Shown: piece after piece, positions 44,108 to 54,795 of the stretch
How the letters are laid out: each line of letters starts with the position of its first letter
Position numbering within the stretch: the first letter of the stretch is position 1
Assembly: GCA_022539475.1 (NCBI GenBank)
Contig: VCMS01000283.1
Coordinates: 43,955-107,954 of the forward strand
Source of the DNA: Gracilaria domingensis
Lineage: Eukaryota > Rhodophyta > Florideophyceae > Gracilariales > Gracilariaceae
Direction of reading: 5' to 3'
Length of the DNA: 64,000 bases
Translations under genes and position numbers: made by a program
Notes under the pieces: generated by a model
The model's database searches: none
The model's input: only the letters and a program-made list of their open reading frames with translations
Told to the model about the DNA's origin: nothing

Positions 44108-44797
44108 TTAAGGTTTGGAGCGCTTGCATCGCGCCGCAGAGGAGCAGCGGCCAGTACGCTCGGCGTCCTTTCCTTCGACTGGGCGTGCATCACCTAGCTT
44201 TGCCGATTTTTTGCAATGGCACCGACTCTTGCCACTGGAACGTTTCTTCCTTTCTCCCCCTACATCTTCAGCATCCAGTTTAACATCTGCTTCATCACTG
44301 CGCCGAGATGACGATCGGCGATCCCCTTTTCCCTTTCGAGATGAATCGTGGCGGTCAGTTGACGAGATGTGTAGCTCTTGAGGATGCTGCGAATTTTTCT
44401 GGGCCGGGGCTGATTTCGAGCCGTGTGATGATGACGACGGCTGCTGTTTAGAACTCTTCTTTCGCTCTGATTGAGAGGAGTGGTGACGGTCGTGAAGTCG
44501 TGAACGGCTATGATCCTCTGTCCTTTTCGGCTGCACCAGTGTTACGGTGTGGGCGACTCCTACCTTGCCACTTGATGAAGCAGAGCGACATTGGCGTAGA
44601 TTGTCGAAGTGGAACCGCGGTCGAACGGCCTTTTGCATGTTGAAGGTTACGTGCCGAGCCGGCTGTGAGCGCGATGACCCCAAACATCTAGGCGATAAGC
44701 AGCGCGATGGATGGCACAAGATGCCTTTCATTGGCTTTGCGTGTATATTGTAAGTGAAGTACGGGTTCTCTGAGAAAAGGACATTGTATGCGGCCAT
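44108..44797 (-). CDS. Ser/Lys/Arg-rich hypothetical protein
   Basis: An ORF of 229 codons with no recognised domain. The first 60 residues are mixed with several Cys and Pro; the rest is low complexity with runs of Ser, Lys, Arg, Gln and His and a short acidic stretch (DEADVKLDAEDVGGERKKRS), ending in KKSAKL and CKRSKP. The composition suggests a disordered, possibly nuclear or RNA-associated protein. A coding role is plausible because the frame is long and GC content is higher than in the flanks, but the low complexity means it could also be a chance frame. Confidence 0.45.
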   Translation of the reverse strand: MAAYNVLFSENPYFTYNIHAKPMKGILCHPSRCLSPRCLGSSRSQPARHVTFNMQKAVRPRFHFDNLRQCRSASSSGKVGVAHTVTLVQPKRTEDHSRSRLHDRHHSSQSERKKSSKQQPSSSSHGSKSAPAQKNSQHPQELHISSTDRHDSSRKGKGDRRSSSRRSDEADVKLDAEDVGGERKKRSSGKSRCHCKKSAKLGDARPVEGKDAERTGRCSSAARCKRSKP

Positions 44798-47700
44798 CCT
44801 TCACTATGGGTAGAAGAGTGTGGCTCGTAGCTGCAGACGAGAGCTGGCTCACCGAGCTGTCGAGTGGGGAGTGCGAGGCTCCCTTTTATCTTCCACTGGG
44901 CCCGCGACGACGAGAGGCTCTGGCCCGTAAACGGACGCGCGCAGCACGAAACGTAACACTGATCGCTCATGGGCTGTTACGAGGGCCTCATTATCATAAT
45001 TAATCTCGAGGTGGCTGGGGCCGCCGTCCGGAATTCAGGTTCCCCGTTCTTGCTCTCTATTTGCCGCGAACTGGGCGGAGCTTCACACTTGCGGCGCCTG
45101 TCCGCGCTCGCTGTGCTGCAAGTGCTGCGCGACGATTGGTTCGTTGCTTTAAGCCCTAGTGGTTGGTGCACTAATGTTGCATGTGCGTGGTGACACGTGT
45201 GCATTTTGAGGATTGTTTTGGTCTTGAGGGGCAGTAAGGTGCCACCTTCCTGCGAAGGTAAAAGTGCACACTCTGGGTCCATACACATCTCTGTCTGTTT
45301 TCTAAAAAATATAGAAAATAAAGATCTAGTGCATCAAATGCATGGCTCTACCACAAAGCTGTCCAATCTAACTGCATCTTTGTTCGAGGTATCGTTTCGT
45401 TCTTGTGATTGCCAAGGCATCACAGCGAAATGGATATAGATATTTTCCAGAAACAGTAGAGGTAGTTGAAACCTCTTAGAGAGATCAAAAGCATTCAATA
45501 TGCCAGCAGTGAATAGCAGTATATAGGACATAGAACGAAGGACAAATTTGTTCAAACAAAAGAATACCCTGCTACATATAAATGCTAAATATTCTGAAGA
45601 AGCGTATATAACTCTGCACTACTCAATAAAAGATAAAAGAGTGGCTATCAGATTAATAAACTTTTGCAGGACATAAATATATACTCTTCGTAAATATCAA
45701 TACTTCTATCAATTTGTTTTGAAAAATCAAGCCTACATGAGATACAATAAGCTTATATTTCAGCTTTTCACAAAAGGTACTATCTCTTCTTGACTGCTTC
45801 CAATGGTTTCGAAAATGAACATACGGTGAGCTTTAAAATAAATAATTGAATTACGATGACCATATTTTTATAGAAGAATAACGTTGCTAAAGACAAGATG
45901 ATGGGGCGCAGATGGCAGCAAGCGAGGGAGAGACAGACAAGAAGACCAGAGAGCTATAAATCAAAACAGGTCTCTCTTTGAATCTGCTTCCCGAGTCTGC
46001 GTTTTTTCGCTTGCGCTTGTGCCTTTATTGTCCTCCGTCGGGCAGTACAGGTAGATTTGAGTCCCTTTATTTTGCACCAACAAATTGCTAGCTCCTAAAA
46101 CGGAGACTGCATCTCATTTTTAGAGTCAGCCTCGTCTTGAGCCACCGCTGTAGGTAGCTTTCCGCATCGGAAACTCTGTACAGCTACTAACGTGCCACTA
46201 GCAAAGGAAATATCAGCATGCGTAGCAGTCAACAAAGTATTATATTGGTTCAGTGTTGTTGTTCTAGTAGACATAATTTTACCAGCATTTGACAGCTTTG
46301 TTTGTGCAATATGGCGTCTTACTTCTTTATCCAAGACCACATCAAGCAGTAATGTAGTGCATTCTAATTAAAGGAAGAACATGAAGCGAAACAAGTTAAC
46401 CGCTTGTTTCTCAGCTTCAAAGCTTCCCAAAAAAAGGCGTAAAGTGCGTAAAAAAACTTTCTTTCGAAATAAAATTACTTTCAGCTTCCCAGAAATACCA
46501 TGACAAAAAATGGTGATTAATCATTAAACACAGAAACGAAAGCGAATATAAAAAGTTGCGCAAAGAACAGAGACATTGCCAGTAACTTTTTTTCTCTTGA
46601 ATGCTTGTCAGCGGCAATTTCATTGTTAGTCTTGTTGCACATCATGTTTTCCTCTGCGCTACTTTCCTTCGGTCAAAAATGACAAGCGTTCATTTTGCTA
46701 CGGTAAACAGCCGTCTACCTGGCGTGATCATTCAGCATGCTAAATACACTTTTTCGTTCATAACTTCATTCTAGTATATGCTGCATGTTTTTGGCCCTGC
46801 TACACTTGTTTGAATGGAAATCCGCGCCACTTTTTTTGACAAGCTGCGCTTTAAAATGGAAGTGGTGCACTTCCAAGTGGAAGAGCAGCTCTTTCATGTG
46901 CACACTAGTACACATTTTGACATTGCTGGACTCAAAAATTGTATCAAAAATGAGGTTTCTGTAGTATGCATCTCTTCCCACAATCCACAATGAGGCAATT
47001 TCTAACAAAAACATCTCTAAAACTTTTGCTATCTACTACGTACCAAGATGTGCATTTAAAAGCAAAGAACGAGATCTTTGAAATGCACATGGATTGATGA
47101 AATTCAAGATAGTAGAGAGGAGTAATTCTTAGTTCAGTATCGCTAGTCTGAGGATATTCTCACCCATTCCATGCCTGTCCGGCAAGAATTAAGGCGTTAG
47201 AGATGCTTGGGCGAACGTAAGCCTTACGGGCGCCCAGGCAGATATAGGTACATATATGGGCCGCTTTAGGGCAATTTTGGTTGTTTAGAAGACTTCGTTT
47301 TGATTTCTGGATCCCTTAATGCGAACGTGTCTGATAACGTCGCTTCTGGATTAGCTCTTTATTTTTTCAGTAGCAATTCTGAAGATATTAAATTGTGAGT
47401 AGGATTTACGTACAATAAAAACAGTTTACAAAAAAAAGAAGTTTTTCTAGTTTTAACCCGCCAAGTTTTTAATCCCAACTTAAATACTAGTACACATAGG
47501 TTGTGTTGCACAAAAGGTAAAAGGCAGTTTTTAGTAAGAAGACATTGCTACTGTTATATGCTATTCCCAATAGATAATATATGATTTGCTTCGAATAATG
47601 TCTTTCATATTTTAACACAGTACTAAAGGCAACCTGTTTTGAATATTTCACTTTTCCGCCTCTACTTACCTCCTTGTAAGTTACTAACGCTTAGTTCATT

Positions 47701-48230
47701 ACGGACCACATGAATTGAATACGTATGTTGTGACACAAAACATGAACTGAAGGCTATGAGATTAGGTCCTGACAATCTATACTGCATATCGTAGATCTCT
47801 TGTGCTCTAGTGACTCTAATAAAATTTGACTCAAATAACTATGTGACAATGCGATCACTTCTGTCTGAAGCTTATTAATATTTTTAGTTCTTCATATACA
47901 TATATATTTTGTTTTCCTAGCCTAACTTACGTAAAATTGCAAACGTTTTGACTATTAAGTTTCTGAACTATGACGTAACAGTCTTTTGTATTTAAAATCC
48001 CAAAGTGAAAGAAATTATTTATCACTTGCAGTATGTCATGCTTTAGGTGCTCGTTTTGAAAAAAGTGGTTTGTTTCTTTATTCTTATCTACAATGATCGT
48101 TTATGATCTTCTTGATCAAGGCTTCAGAATATGAAAATAAAGAAGCTTCTTGGAGGATCTGTATATTTTTAAAAGGCCTATACAGAATAAAACAAACACT
48201 CATTACAGCATAGCAACGCAATTTTCTTGC

Positions 48231-48295
48231 GCGCTCCTATAATGCCTAAGGGCGCCCATAACAGTTATAGGTGCCCGGACGCCCTTAAGCGCTAT
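48231..48295. repeat. Imperfect inverted repeat in the AT-rich desert
   Basis: CTATAATGCCTAAGGGCGCC near 48237 is matched in inverse by GACGCCCTTAAGCGCTATAG near 48275, about 16 of 20 bases pairing. A related GGGCGCCC-containing patch occurs near 47208. Confidence 0.55.
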
Positions 48296-51192
48296 AGATT
48301 CCCGGGCAGCGGTAACGTACCCCAAGGCCCATACTCGTCTCTGTAGAAAGTGTAGGAAAAGCATAGAAATCTTAAAATGTAATATACTGCTTATGCTTTT
48401 GTCTCTTCGCAAGAGTGCGAACATTTCATAATAAACAAAATTATGATATAGTATGCTGCTAGTAAAAAGAAGCCCTTTGAGAGAATTTTGTTGTAGGGTA
48501 ACGGCGCACATCTCCTTCTTTTCGTGGACAAATATCTCAAATATCTGAATTACATACCGGTTGATGACTCATTATCATTATTAACACATCATTCATCACG
48601 GAATGATTTGTGCTATATTGAGTTGGATAACTAATGTCAAATTTGTTTTGAACGTTAAAGCAGAATTTCATTTTGGTGTGAAATGCAAAAGAAGCTAGAT
48701 TGTGTCTATGAAACTGTTTTCTCCGTATAAAGAAATAAAGTTAAAGTGCTGAATAAAAGATATTTACGGTTTCACCCTGCCACTTTTGAAAAAGAAGCGC
48801 AAACTTTTCACTTTTGTAACTCTCAAGCTTTAAAAGTTAGTGAATGTAGACGTCAAATTCTTGAAATCTTGAAAACATTTCATCATATTAACCAAATAGT
48901 GAGCTATGTAAAACTGTATATACTTCTAACTCAGAAGCTTAATAAATTGCGGAAGTTGCTAAAACTCACCAAGTTCTTGTGGTGCAAACCCAAAGCAGGT
49001 GAAACACGCAAAAAATGTCCGATGTCCTGTTTCTTGTGGAAAAAAACTCATTAACTAGCCTTACCTATATGGGTTGTACATGTACACAAGCTCACTCTCA
49101 GGGTGCCATAGTGAAAATTGAATAATGTATCTCTCACTATACTAAAACGAGCGCAATATATATCGGCCTCAACTCGTTTACGCTCCGTAAAATGGCATTG
49201 CCTAAGCAAAGCCATCTACGGGCGCTAGTTACGATTCAATTACCTAGCTGTCGAAAGCTCCCATATTTCATGCATTTCATAAAAATGTAGTACAACGTGC
49301 ATTGGTGCACCGTTCACTTATCAAGAGCATTTTTGTCAAATTACCACTAGAATCGGGTTCGTTCCACATTTCATGCTAGATATAGTGCTATAAACAATTA
49401 AAGCATGGAAAAATTCTGCTTACAGCAAGCCTTTATTTAAAATATGTAACTCGGTCACAATCTCTTGCAGCCTTGCATTTACTAAATATCTGTCGGACAA
49501 TATCGGGTACAAAATACATTATAATTTGTGCAAGGAGAACTATCTGAAGAAAGTCTTTTATCTTGTTTAAATGATAATGTAAAAGTCAGCGCATTATAAT
49601 TTCGAGGCTATCAAAGATAATTTGCGATAACTAGAAATATATCAGGTTTCAGGCGCTAGAGGTTTCGTTTTAGAACGTCTTCATACACGTAGTGATCGCG
49701 ATAAAGCGCCGACATGAATAGTGCCTTGCTCAGTATAATGCTGCCCCAAGCGGCGTGGCGCGACTGTTCCAGTTATTAGTAACGGAGATGTTCAAGATTA
49801 ACCTCTTTGGTCAGCATATATTTCCTGATCCCAAATAATGCTACGCCATTTTCAGTGGCATGGAGTAGCACTATAGAGTAGACCCTACTGTATCTTAAAT
49901 TTTGAAGAAGTAACATACGTTTTATATTTCGTTCTTGGATAATTGAAAACCTCATTTTTACAAATTGTAAACTACAGTATAAACAATAATCAAGGGCATG
50001 GACAAAAGTCCTTAAGAGATCTGTATAGATTAGACTCTTCGTTTACTTGAAAAAGCTCCAATCACAGAGAGGGTGTCAGCGAGAAAATTGCGGTCAAGAA
50101 AGCTGAGTGGATGAAGAAAAAGCGAGCTTCTTAAAATGGTTTGAGGTAGAATGAAACAATCATGAACTTAAAAAAATTATATTTATTCTTCTTAGTCAAA
50201 TTGGGTTGAGTCTAATACAATACAACCAGCAACTATGTATATAGTTAAATACTTTGAAACGTAAATCATATTTCATTAATTCCATCTCTCGAAAATGACA
50301 ACAATCTTTCGAAAAACATGCCTCAAAACGCACATTTTGAATGTAATGCTTCATTGTAGTATGCGTCACCAGCATTTTTCGCCAGCAAAAATGAAAAGAT
50401 CACCTAATACTTAGTCCGTCAGTAGGCCAGAAATAAAGTACTTTGTGGAACGCAATCAAGCAAAACAGGCCAGCGCAGTCTATAAAGGAAAGAAGAAGAT
50501 TGATTTTAAATCATTTCATCTTCTGAGATAAGCTGCCTTAATATTTAATTTTGTACACTGAGACAAGCAAATTGTCAACACGGACGTAGCCGTATTACAG
50601 TAATAACGTCAAATCTACAAACAATATAACAGCATTTTAGTGGGCAGTGCACCGTTAATAAAAACGACTATTAAACGTAGTATCAGTAAGTTGGAAATTT
50701 TCTTCAGCAGCTATCGCAGATTGGTAATGAAAATTTGTAATCACTACGACGCAACTGTTTTCGCCGATCGTCACCATCAATCAACTACAAAGATAAATTT
50801 AGAACTTACTTTTAGAGAGGTAATATAAGCTTTAAAGAACTACACTGAAAATTAAGCCTTGCATAAGTGTCAGAGATAATCTGAGAAAGTCAAGTTCCAA
50901 CTTCGGTCGTAATATAGCCGACAAAAAACAGTCTATATTGCTACATAATGTTTAAATTGCTTCGTAAGTTAGCAAAGTATTTCCCAAACTGGAGACTATA
51001 AATAAATGAAACGCGCTGAGACAGTACTGTACCTTCTAAGGGTTCGTCTGGCAGCTCTCAGGTGCACTCAAACCACGGTGCGCACAATACCACTAACCGT
51101 TGCATTCCTGTAGATTAAAGTTTGTTTAAAATTGGGTTGCTATTGTAAAGACATCATCATTCATAATTGCAATGATAAAAATCGTGAACCAT

Positions 51193-51237
51193 ATCTTGCC
51201 CTGATACTGTAGCTGGGCTACAGTATCAGGGCAAGAT
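51193..51237. repeat. Perfect 21-bp hairpin
   Basis: 51193-51213 and 51217-51237 are exact inverse complements with a 3-nt loop (TGG); the arm begins ATCTTGCCCTGATACTGTAG. Confidence 0.9.
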
Positions 51238-51815
51238 GTGGCTCGCAACAAACGCTGGGCTCAACCTTCCTCTCGCCTTGCTTAGTCCGTGCTTCCCACA
51301 CCTGCTCTTTCTTGTTGTACTCTCCAATTTTATGGCATCTGAGCACTCAAAAGATGTCTAATGTTGGGTCACAATTATAATATTTCGTATTCTAATTTAA
51401 ATTCTTTCGAATTGTCACACTCATTCTAGTTCTTGTAGAAACATGAAACCACTCAATTCCATGTGTTGTTCTGTAGCTCAACGTTTCTGTTGCACAAAAT
51501 CCAAAGCATTTTAGATACTGCAATCTGATTCGATAAACGATCTTAAGCCAAGTTACGCTTAGAAAGTGCGACTGCAACATTGGCTTTTACTTTCATCTAT
51601 CCCATTTTATCAATCTGATTCAACTCAAATATCGCAAAAGCGCTGCGCCGTCTGTGTCAGTCATTTTTTTGACCTTTACGTAGTTTAGGTACTGAATTCA
51701 AAAGCTCGTTTAAATCGACAGTAGAAAATTGTTGTAAATGATCCCCATACTATATCCACTTTAAGAAACACTGGTAAAAAAACCCGCTTTCATGGGCTTC
51801 GATACATGTCAAATT

Positions 51816-52671
51816 TGTGGTGCAAAACCCTCGACGGGAAGCAACAAACCGCGTCGCGGACGAGCACCTCAGGGTGTTCAGGCCCTGCTCCCTGTGAAGG
51901 GCAGTCGAGCGGCAGAACCCTCCGATAGGGCCAACACGAGCCGGGTGTAAATCCGGGTGGCCCCGATCTGGGCGTGCAGTCGGAGGTAAAAGGGGTAGAA
52001 TCGACGTAGGTATCCGGATGGTTCCGGCGAGCCACAGCGAGTGGGGGTATCCAGCCCAACGGTATGGGACGACAAAAGATCGACAAACGAGCCGCACTGC
52101 GGAGCACTGACTCGCGATAAGCGGGAAAACTCCCGAGACAAATAAAACAAACCTACAATGTAGGGCAGAGTAGCGAAAGCCGTAAGACGGAAATGACAAC
52201 AATAAAATAGATAAGAAAAGTGCCGTGACGACGGATTAGTACTCCTCAGGGACGGAGGTTGGTTGATCAGCCCGGAATTGCGGCGGTATTCCCCAGGATG
52301 GGGCTGGTGACCGTGCGCAAGCGGCAAGAAGATCAGAGCCAAAGGCCTCGTTGAGGTTTACTTCCCGTACAGTGGCGGCAAGTGCCGCCACTTATATACG
52401 GCACTTGAAAATATCAATTAAAATATCTAACTATCCGGCGCTGCCGGCCAATACACTACAGGTGTGCCCCCGTGGCATGCTTGCCACGGGGCCCGCGCGA
52501 TCGGGCCAACTTGGCACACGTGTGCAGAAATACTACCCTTCCTAGGCATACCCCAAAATAGGGGCACTACCCCAGTAGCCTCTCATAACCTGAGGTGTCG
52601 CAGCCGGTAACGGATCAACAAACTATGAAAAGCACCTCGGTGCATCCCCACAAAGGGCGTTTTGCTCTACA
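51816..52671 (-). mobile_element. 3' LTR of a minus-strand young gypsy copy
   Basis: 856 bp, TGTAGAGC...CACCACA when read on the minus strand, nearly identical to the 5' LTR of the plus-strand copy at 53775-54631. It is identified as a 3' LTR because the polypurine tract TGAGAAGGGGGAGA (minus strand of 52672-52685) directly precedes it. The rest of this copy is interrupted at 53775 by the plus-strand element. Confidence 0.9.
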
Positions 52672-52685
52672 TCTCCCCCTTCTCA
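52672..52685 (-). other. 3' polypurine tract
   Basis: TGAGAAGGGGGAGA on the minus strand abuts the TGTAGAGC start of the 3' LTR, the normal primer site for plus-strand DNA synthesis. An identical 14-mer occurs on the plus strand at 62454-62467 in the other copy. Confidence 0.85.
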
Positions 52686-52724
52686 GGCTGAGACACCGAC
52701 TCCGTCGGCTCGATACGCCTCGCG

Positions 52725-53774
52725 ATGGAGGTATATAAGGAAGTCTCCCAAGACGGGTCTGCCGAGAACTGTTCGGAGCCACCAACACCTCCGGTGTCAG
52801 TAGCGAACCTCGTCATCTCGAGCCCTCCCGCGATGTCCAACGCACCGAACGGCCCTCCGTCCTCGACGGCACGCATGCAAGTATCGAACCCGCCGTTCCG
52901 GTCTGTTCCTCTCCCGCAGTCGGCGGCTGCCTCCCAGCCGGGTTCTTCCGGACAAGATCACGCTCCAGCTCAGGCTGGTCCCGCGCCCGTGTGGGATTGG
53001 TTCAACGCCGAGATGCCAGCTACGCTGGGTGGATGGCCTACCGCAGGCGCGTTACGCATCCGGGATCCCCACCGGCACAGTTTCCTTTTTGCCCAGGCTC
53101 CCTGGTTTGACGCCGAAGCCGTTCGGGATACAGAGCTCGTCGACTCGTACGCTGTCGACGGTCAACTCCCTGGTGGGCTTCCTGCTGACGTTACCCGTTC
53201 ATGGGACTGGATCGCCCGCGTTGCGGTTATACCGAGCTGCCTGTTTGTAGGTCGAAACGGGACGAGACAATTCGCTCGCAATGAGATGGCCCGCATTGGG
53301 TACGCGCGACACTTCCGAGCTCCGAACGAACATCCGGTGCCGGCACAGTACCAGTACGATGTGGCACGTTACCGAACTTTCGGCGAGGTCGGCTACGGCG
53401 ACCATCTAGCCAACGCGTTGGACGAAATTGACCGATATTCGGATACCGTTCAGCCGCAGCAGGAGTTGATCCTGTGGGCGCGGCCGATCCTTCGCGCCGA
53501 GTTCCGGTTCCTTCGCCGTCCTGGACGGTCTCAATTTCATGAAGGCCTCCGCTTCGAGAGGAAATGGCGTTCCCGCTTCGGGGTACTGGTGCCGTACCAG
53601 TGCACGGAGGTAGAACGCATTGCGCGTCACTCCCATACTGGGCGATACCTGCCGCTGCCGTCATTCTGGCCTGCGGTCGAAGTCCCACGAGGGTGTCACG
53701 TAGAGCTACCGCCCTGCCTAACTTACATAGGCTCGTACTTCATGAACGATCCGCCTCGCGGCCTGTGGAGCATC
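52725..53774 (+). pseudogene. Antisense ORF of the gypsy family, cut by insertion
   Basis: This is the same protein as the antisense ORF at 62662-64000, here with its N-terminus but truncated after GLWSI (350 residues) by insertion of the plus-strand element. It runs opposite to gag-pol of its own element, between pol and the 3' LTR. Residues 1-110 are Pro/Ser-rich and probably disordered; from about residue 88 (WDWFNAEMPATLGGW) the sequence is Trp/Arg/Tyr-rich and globular-looking. No known domain is recognised. The Met at 52833 (MSNAPNGPP) is a good alternative start because a TATATAAG motif lies about 100 bp before it and after the first ATG. Together the two copies imply a full length of about 576 residues, or 540 from the later Met. 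Confidence 0.7.
52732..52739 (+). promoter_or_regulatory. TATA-like motif for the antisense ORF
   Basis: TATATAAG lies about 60 bp inside the LTR edge and about 100 bp upstream of the second in-frame ATG of the antisense ORF. A TATATAAG also forms the likely core promoter of the LTR at 54048. Antisense promoter activity is inferred. Confidence 0.4.
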
Positions 53775-53954
53775 TGTAGAGCAAAACGCCCTTTGTGGGG
53801 ATGCACCGAGGTGCTTTTCATAGTTTGTTGATCCGTTACCGGCTGCGACACCTCAGGTTATGAGAGGCTACTGGGGTAGTGCCCCTATTTTGGGGTATGC
53901 CTAGGAAGGGTAGTATTTCTGCACACGTGTGCCAAGTTGGCCCGATCGCGCGGG

Positions 53955-53978
53955 CCCCGTGGCAAGCATGCCACGGGG
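53955..53978 (+). repeat. 10-bp perfect hairpin in the LTR
   Basis: CCCCGTGGCA and TGCCACGGGG around the loop AGCA, in the U3 part of the LTR; present in the other young LTR and decayed in the solo LTR. Confidence 0.8.
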
Positions 53979-54047
53979 GCACACCTGTAGTGTATTGGCC
54001 GGCAGCGCCGGATAGTTAGATATTTTAATTGATATTTTCAAGTGCCG

Positions 54048-54075
54048 TATATAAGTGGCGGCACTTGCCGCCACT
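54048..54075 (+). promoter_or_regulatory. LTR TATA box followed by a palindrome
   Basis: TATATAAG (54048-54055) overlaps the start of a perfect 10-bp inverted repeat AGTGGCGGCA/TGCCGCCACT (54054-54075). Transcription of the element would be expected to start about 25-30 bp downstream of the TATA box. Confidence 0.6.
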
Positions 54076-54634
54076 GTACGGGAAGTAAACCTCAACGAGG
54101 CCTTTGGCTCTGATCTTCTTGCCGCTTGCGCACGGTCACCAGCCCCATCCTGGGGAATACCGCCGCAATTCCGGGCTGATCAACCCACCTCCGTCCCTGA
54201 GGAGTACTAATCCGTCGTCACGGCACTTTTCTTATCTATTTTATTGTTGTCATTTCCGTCTTACGGCTTTCGCTACTCTGCCCTACATTGTAGGTTTGTT
54301 TTATTTGTCTCGGGAGTTTTCCCGCTTATCGCGAGTCAGTGCTCCGCAGTGCGGCTCGTTTGTTGATCTTTTGTCGTCCCATACCGTTGGGCTGGATACC
54401 CCCACTCGCTGTGGCTCGCCGGAACCATCCGGATACCTACGCCGATTCTACCCCTTCTACCTCCGACTGCACGCCCAGATCGGGGCCACCCGGATTTACA
54501 CCCGGCTCGTGTTGGCCCTATCGGAGGGTTCTGCCGCTCGACTGCCCTTCACAGGGAGCAGGGCCTGAACACCCTGAGGTGCTCGTCCGCGACGCGGCTT
54601 GTTGTTTTCCCGTCGAGGGTTTTGCACCACAAAC

Positions 54635-54650
54635 TGGTCTCCCGACTTAG
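54635..54650 (+). other. Primer-binding site
   Basis: TGGTCTCCCGACTTAG begins 3 bases after the LTR end, the usual place and with the usual TGG complementary to a tRNA CCA end. The complementary tRNA end would read CTAAGTCGGGAGACCA; I cannot name the tRNA. Confidence 0.7.
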
Positions 54651-54795
54651 AATCGGCTTAATTGGCCAACGTTCGTTGGAGTTGGTTCGTTTGTTTGGAG
54701 CCCAGATAGCTGGGAATATCCGTTCTTACGGTTCTCTCATTGTCCGTTTTCGGAAGTTGTTTTGGTTGCCCATTGGCCGACTGTGTCGGTGAACG

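Larger units (their letters stand above)
45300..51800. other. AT-rich gene desert
   Basis: About 6.5 kb with no supported gene, LTR or transposase motif. Open frames are short (up to about 100 codons) and have the Phe/Leu/Ile/Lys composition expected from AT-rich DNA. Two hairpins are annotated separately. Confidence 0.6.
53775..54631 (+). mobile_element. 5' LTR of the young gypsy copy
   Basis: 857 bp, TGTAGAGC...CACCACA (TG/CA ends), delimited by comparison with the inverted copy at 51816-52671, where similarity ends at the same bases. It contains a core promoter at 54048 and two strong hairpins. Both copies keep a 154-codon open frame (54104-54568 here) with one observed residue change, but this is probably a by-product of their youth. 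Confidence 0.92.

Noticed and set aside
54104-54568. 154-codon ORF inside the LTR, present in both young LTRs (also 51878-52342) and partly visible in the solo LTR
   Set aside because: The two LTRs are almost identical because they are young, so an open frame persists by default. It overlaps the core promoter side of the LTR, and in the diverged solo LTR the frame is rearranged.
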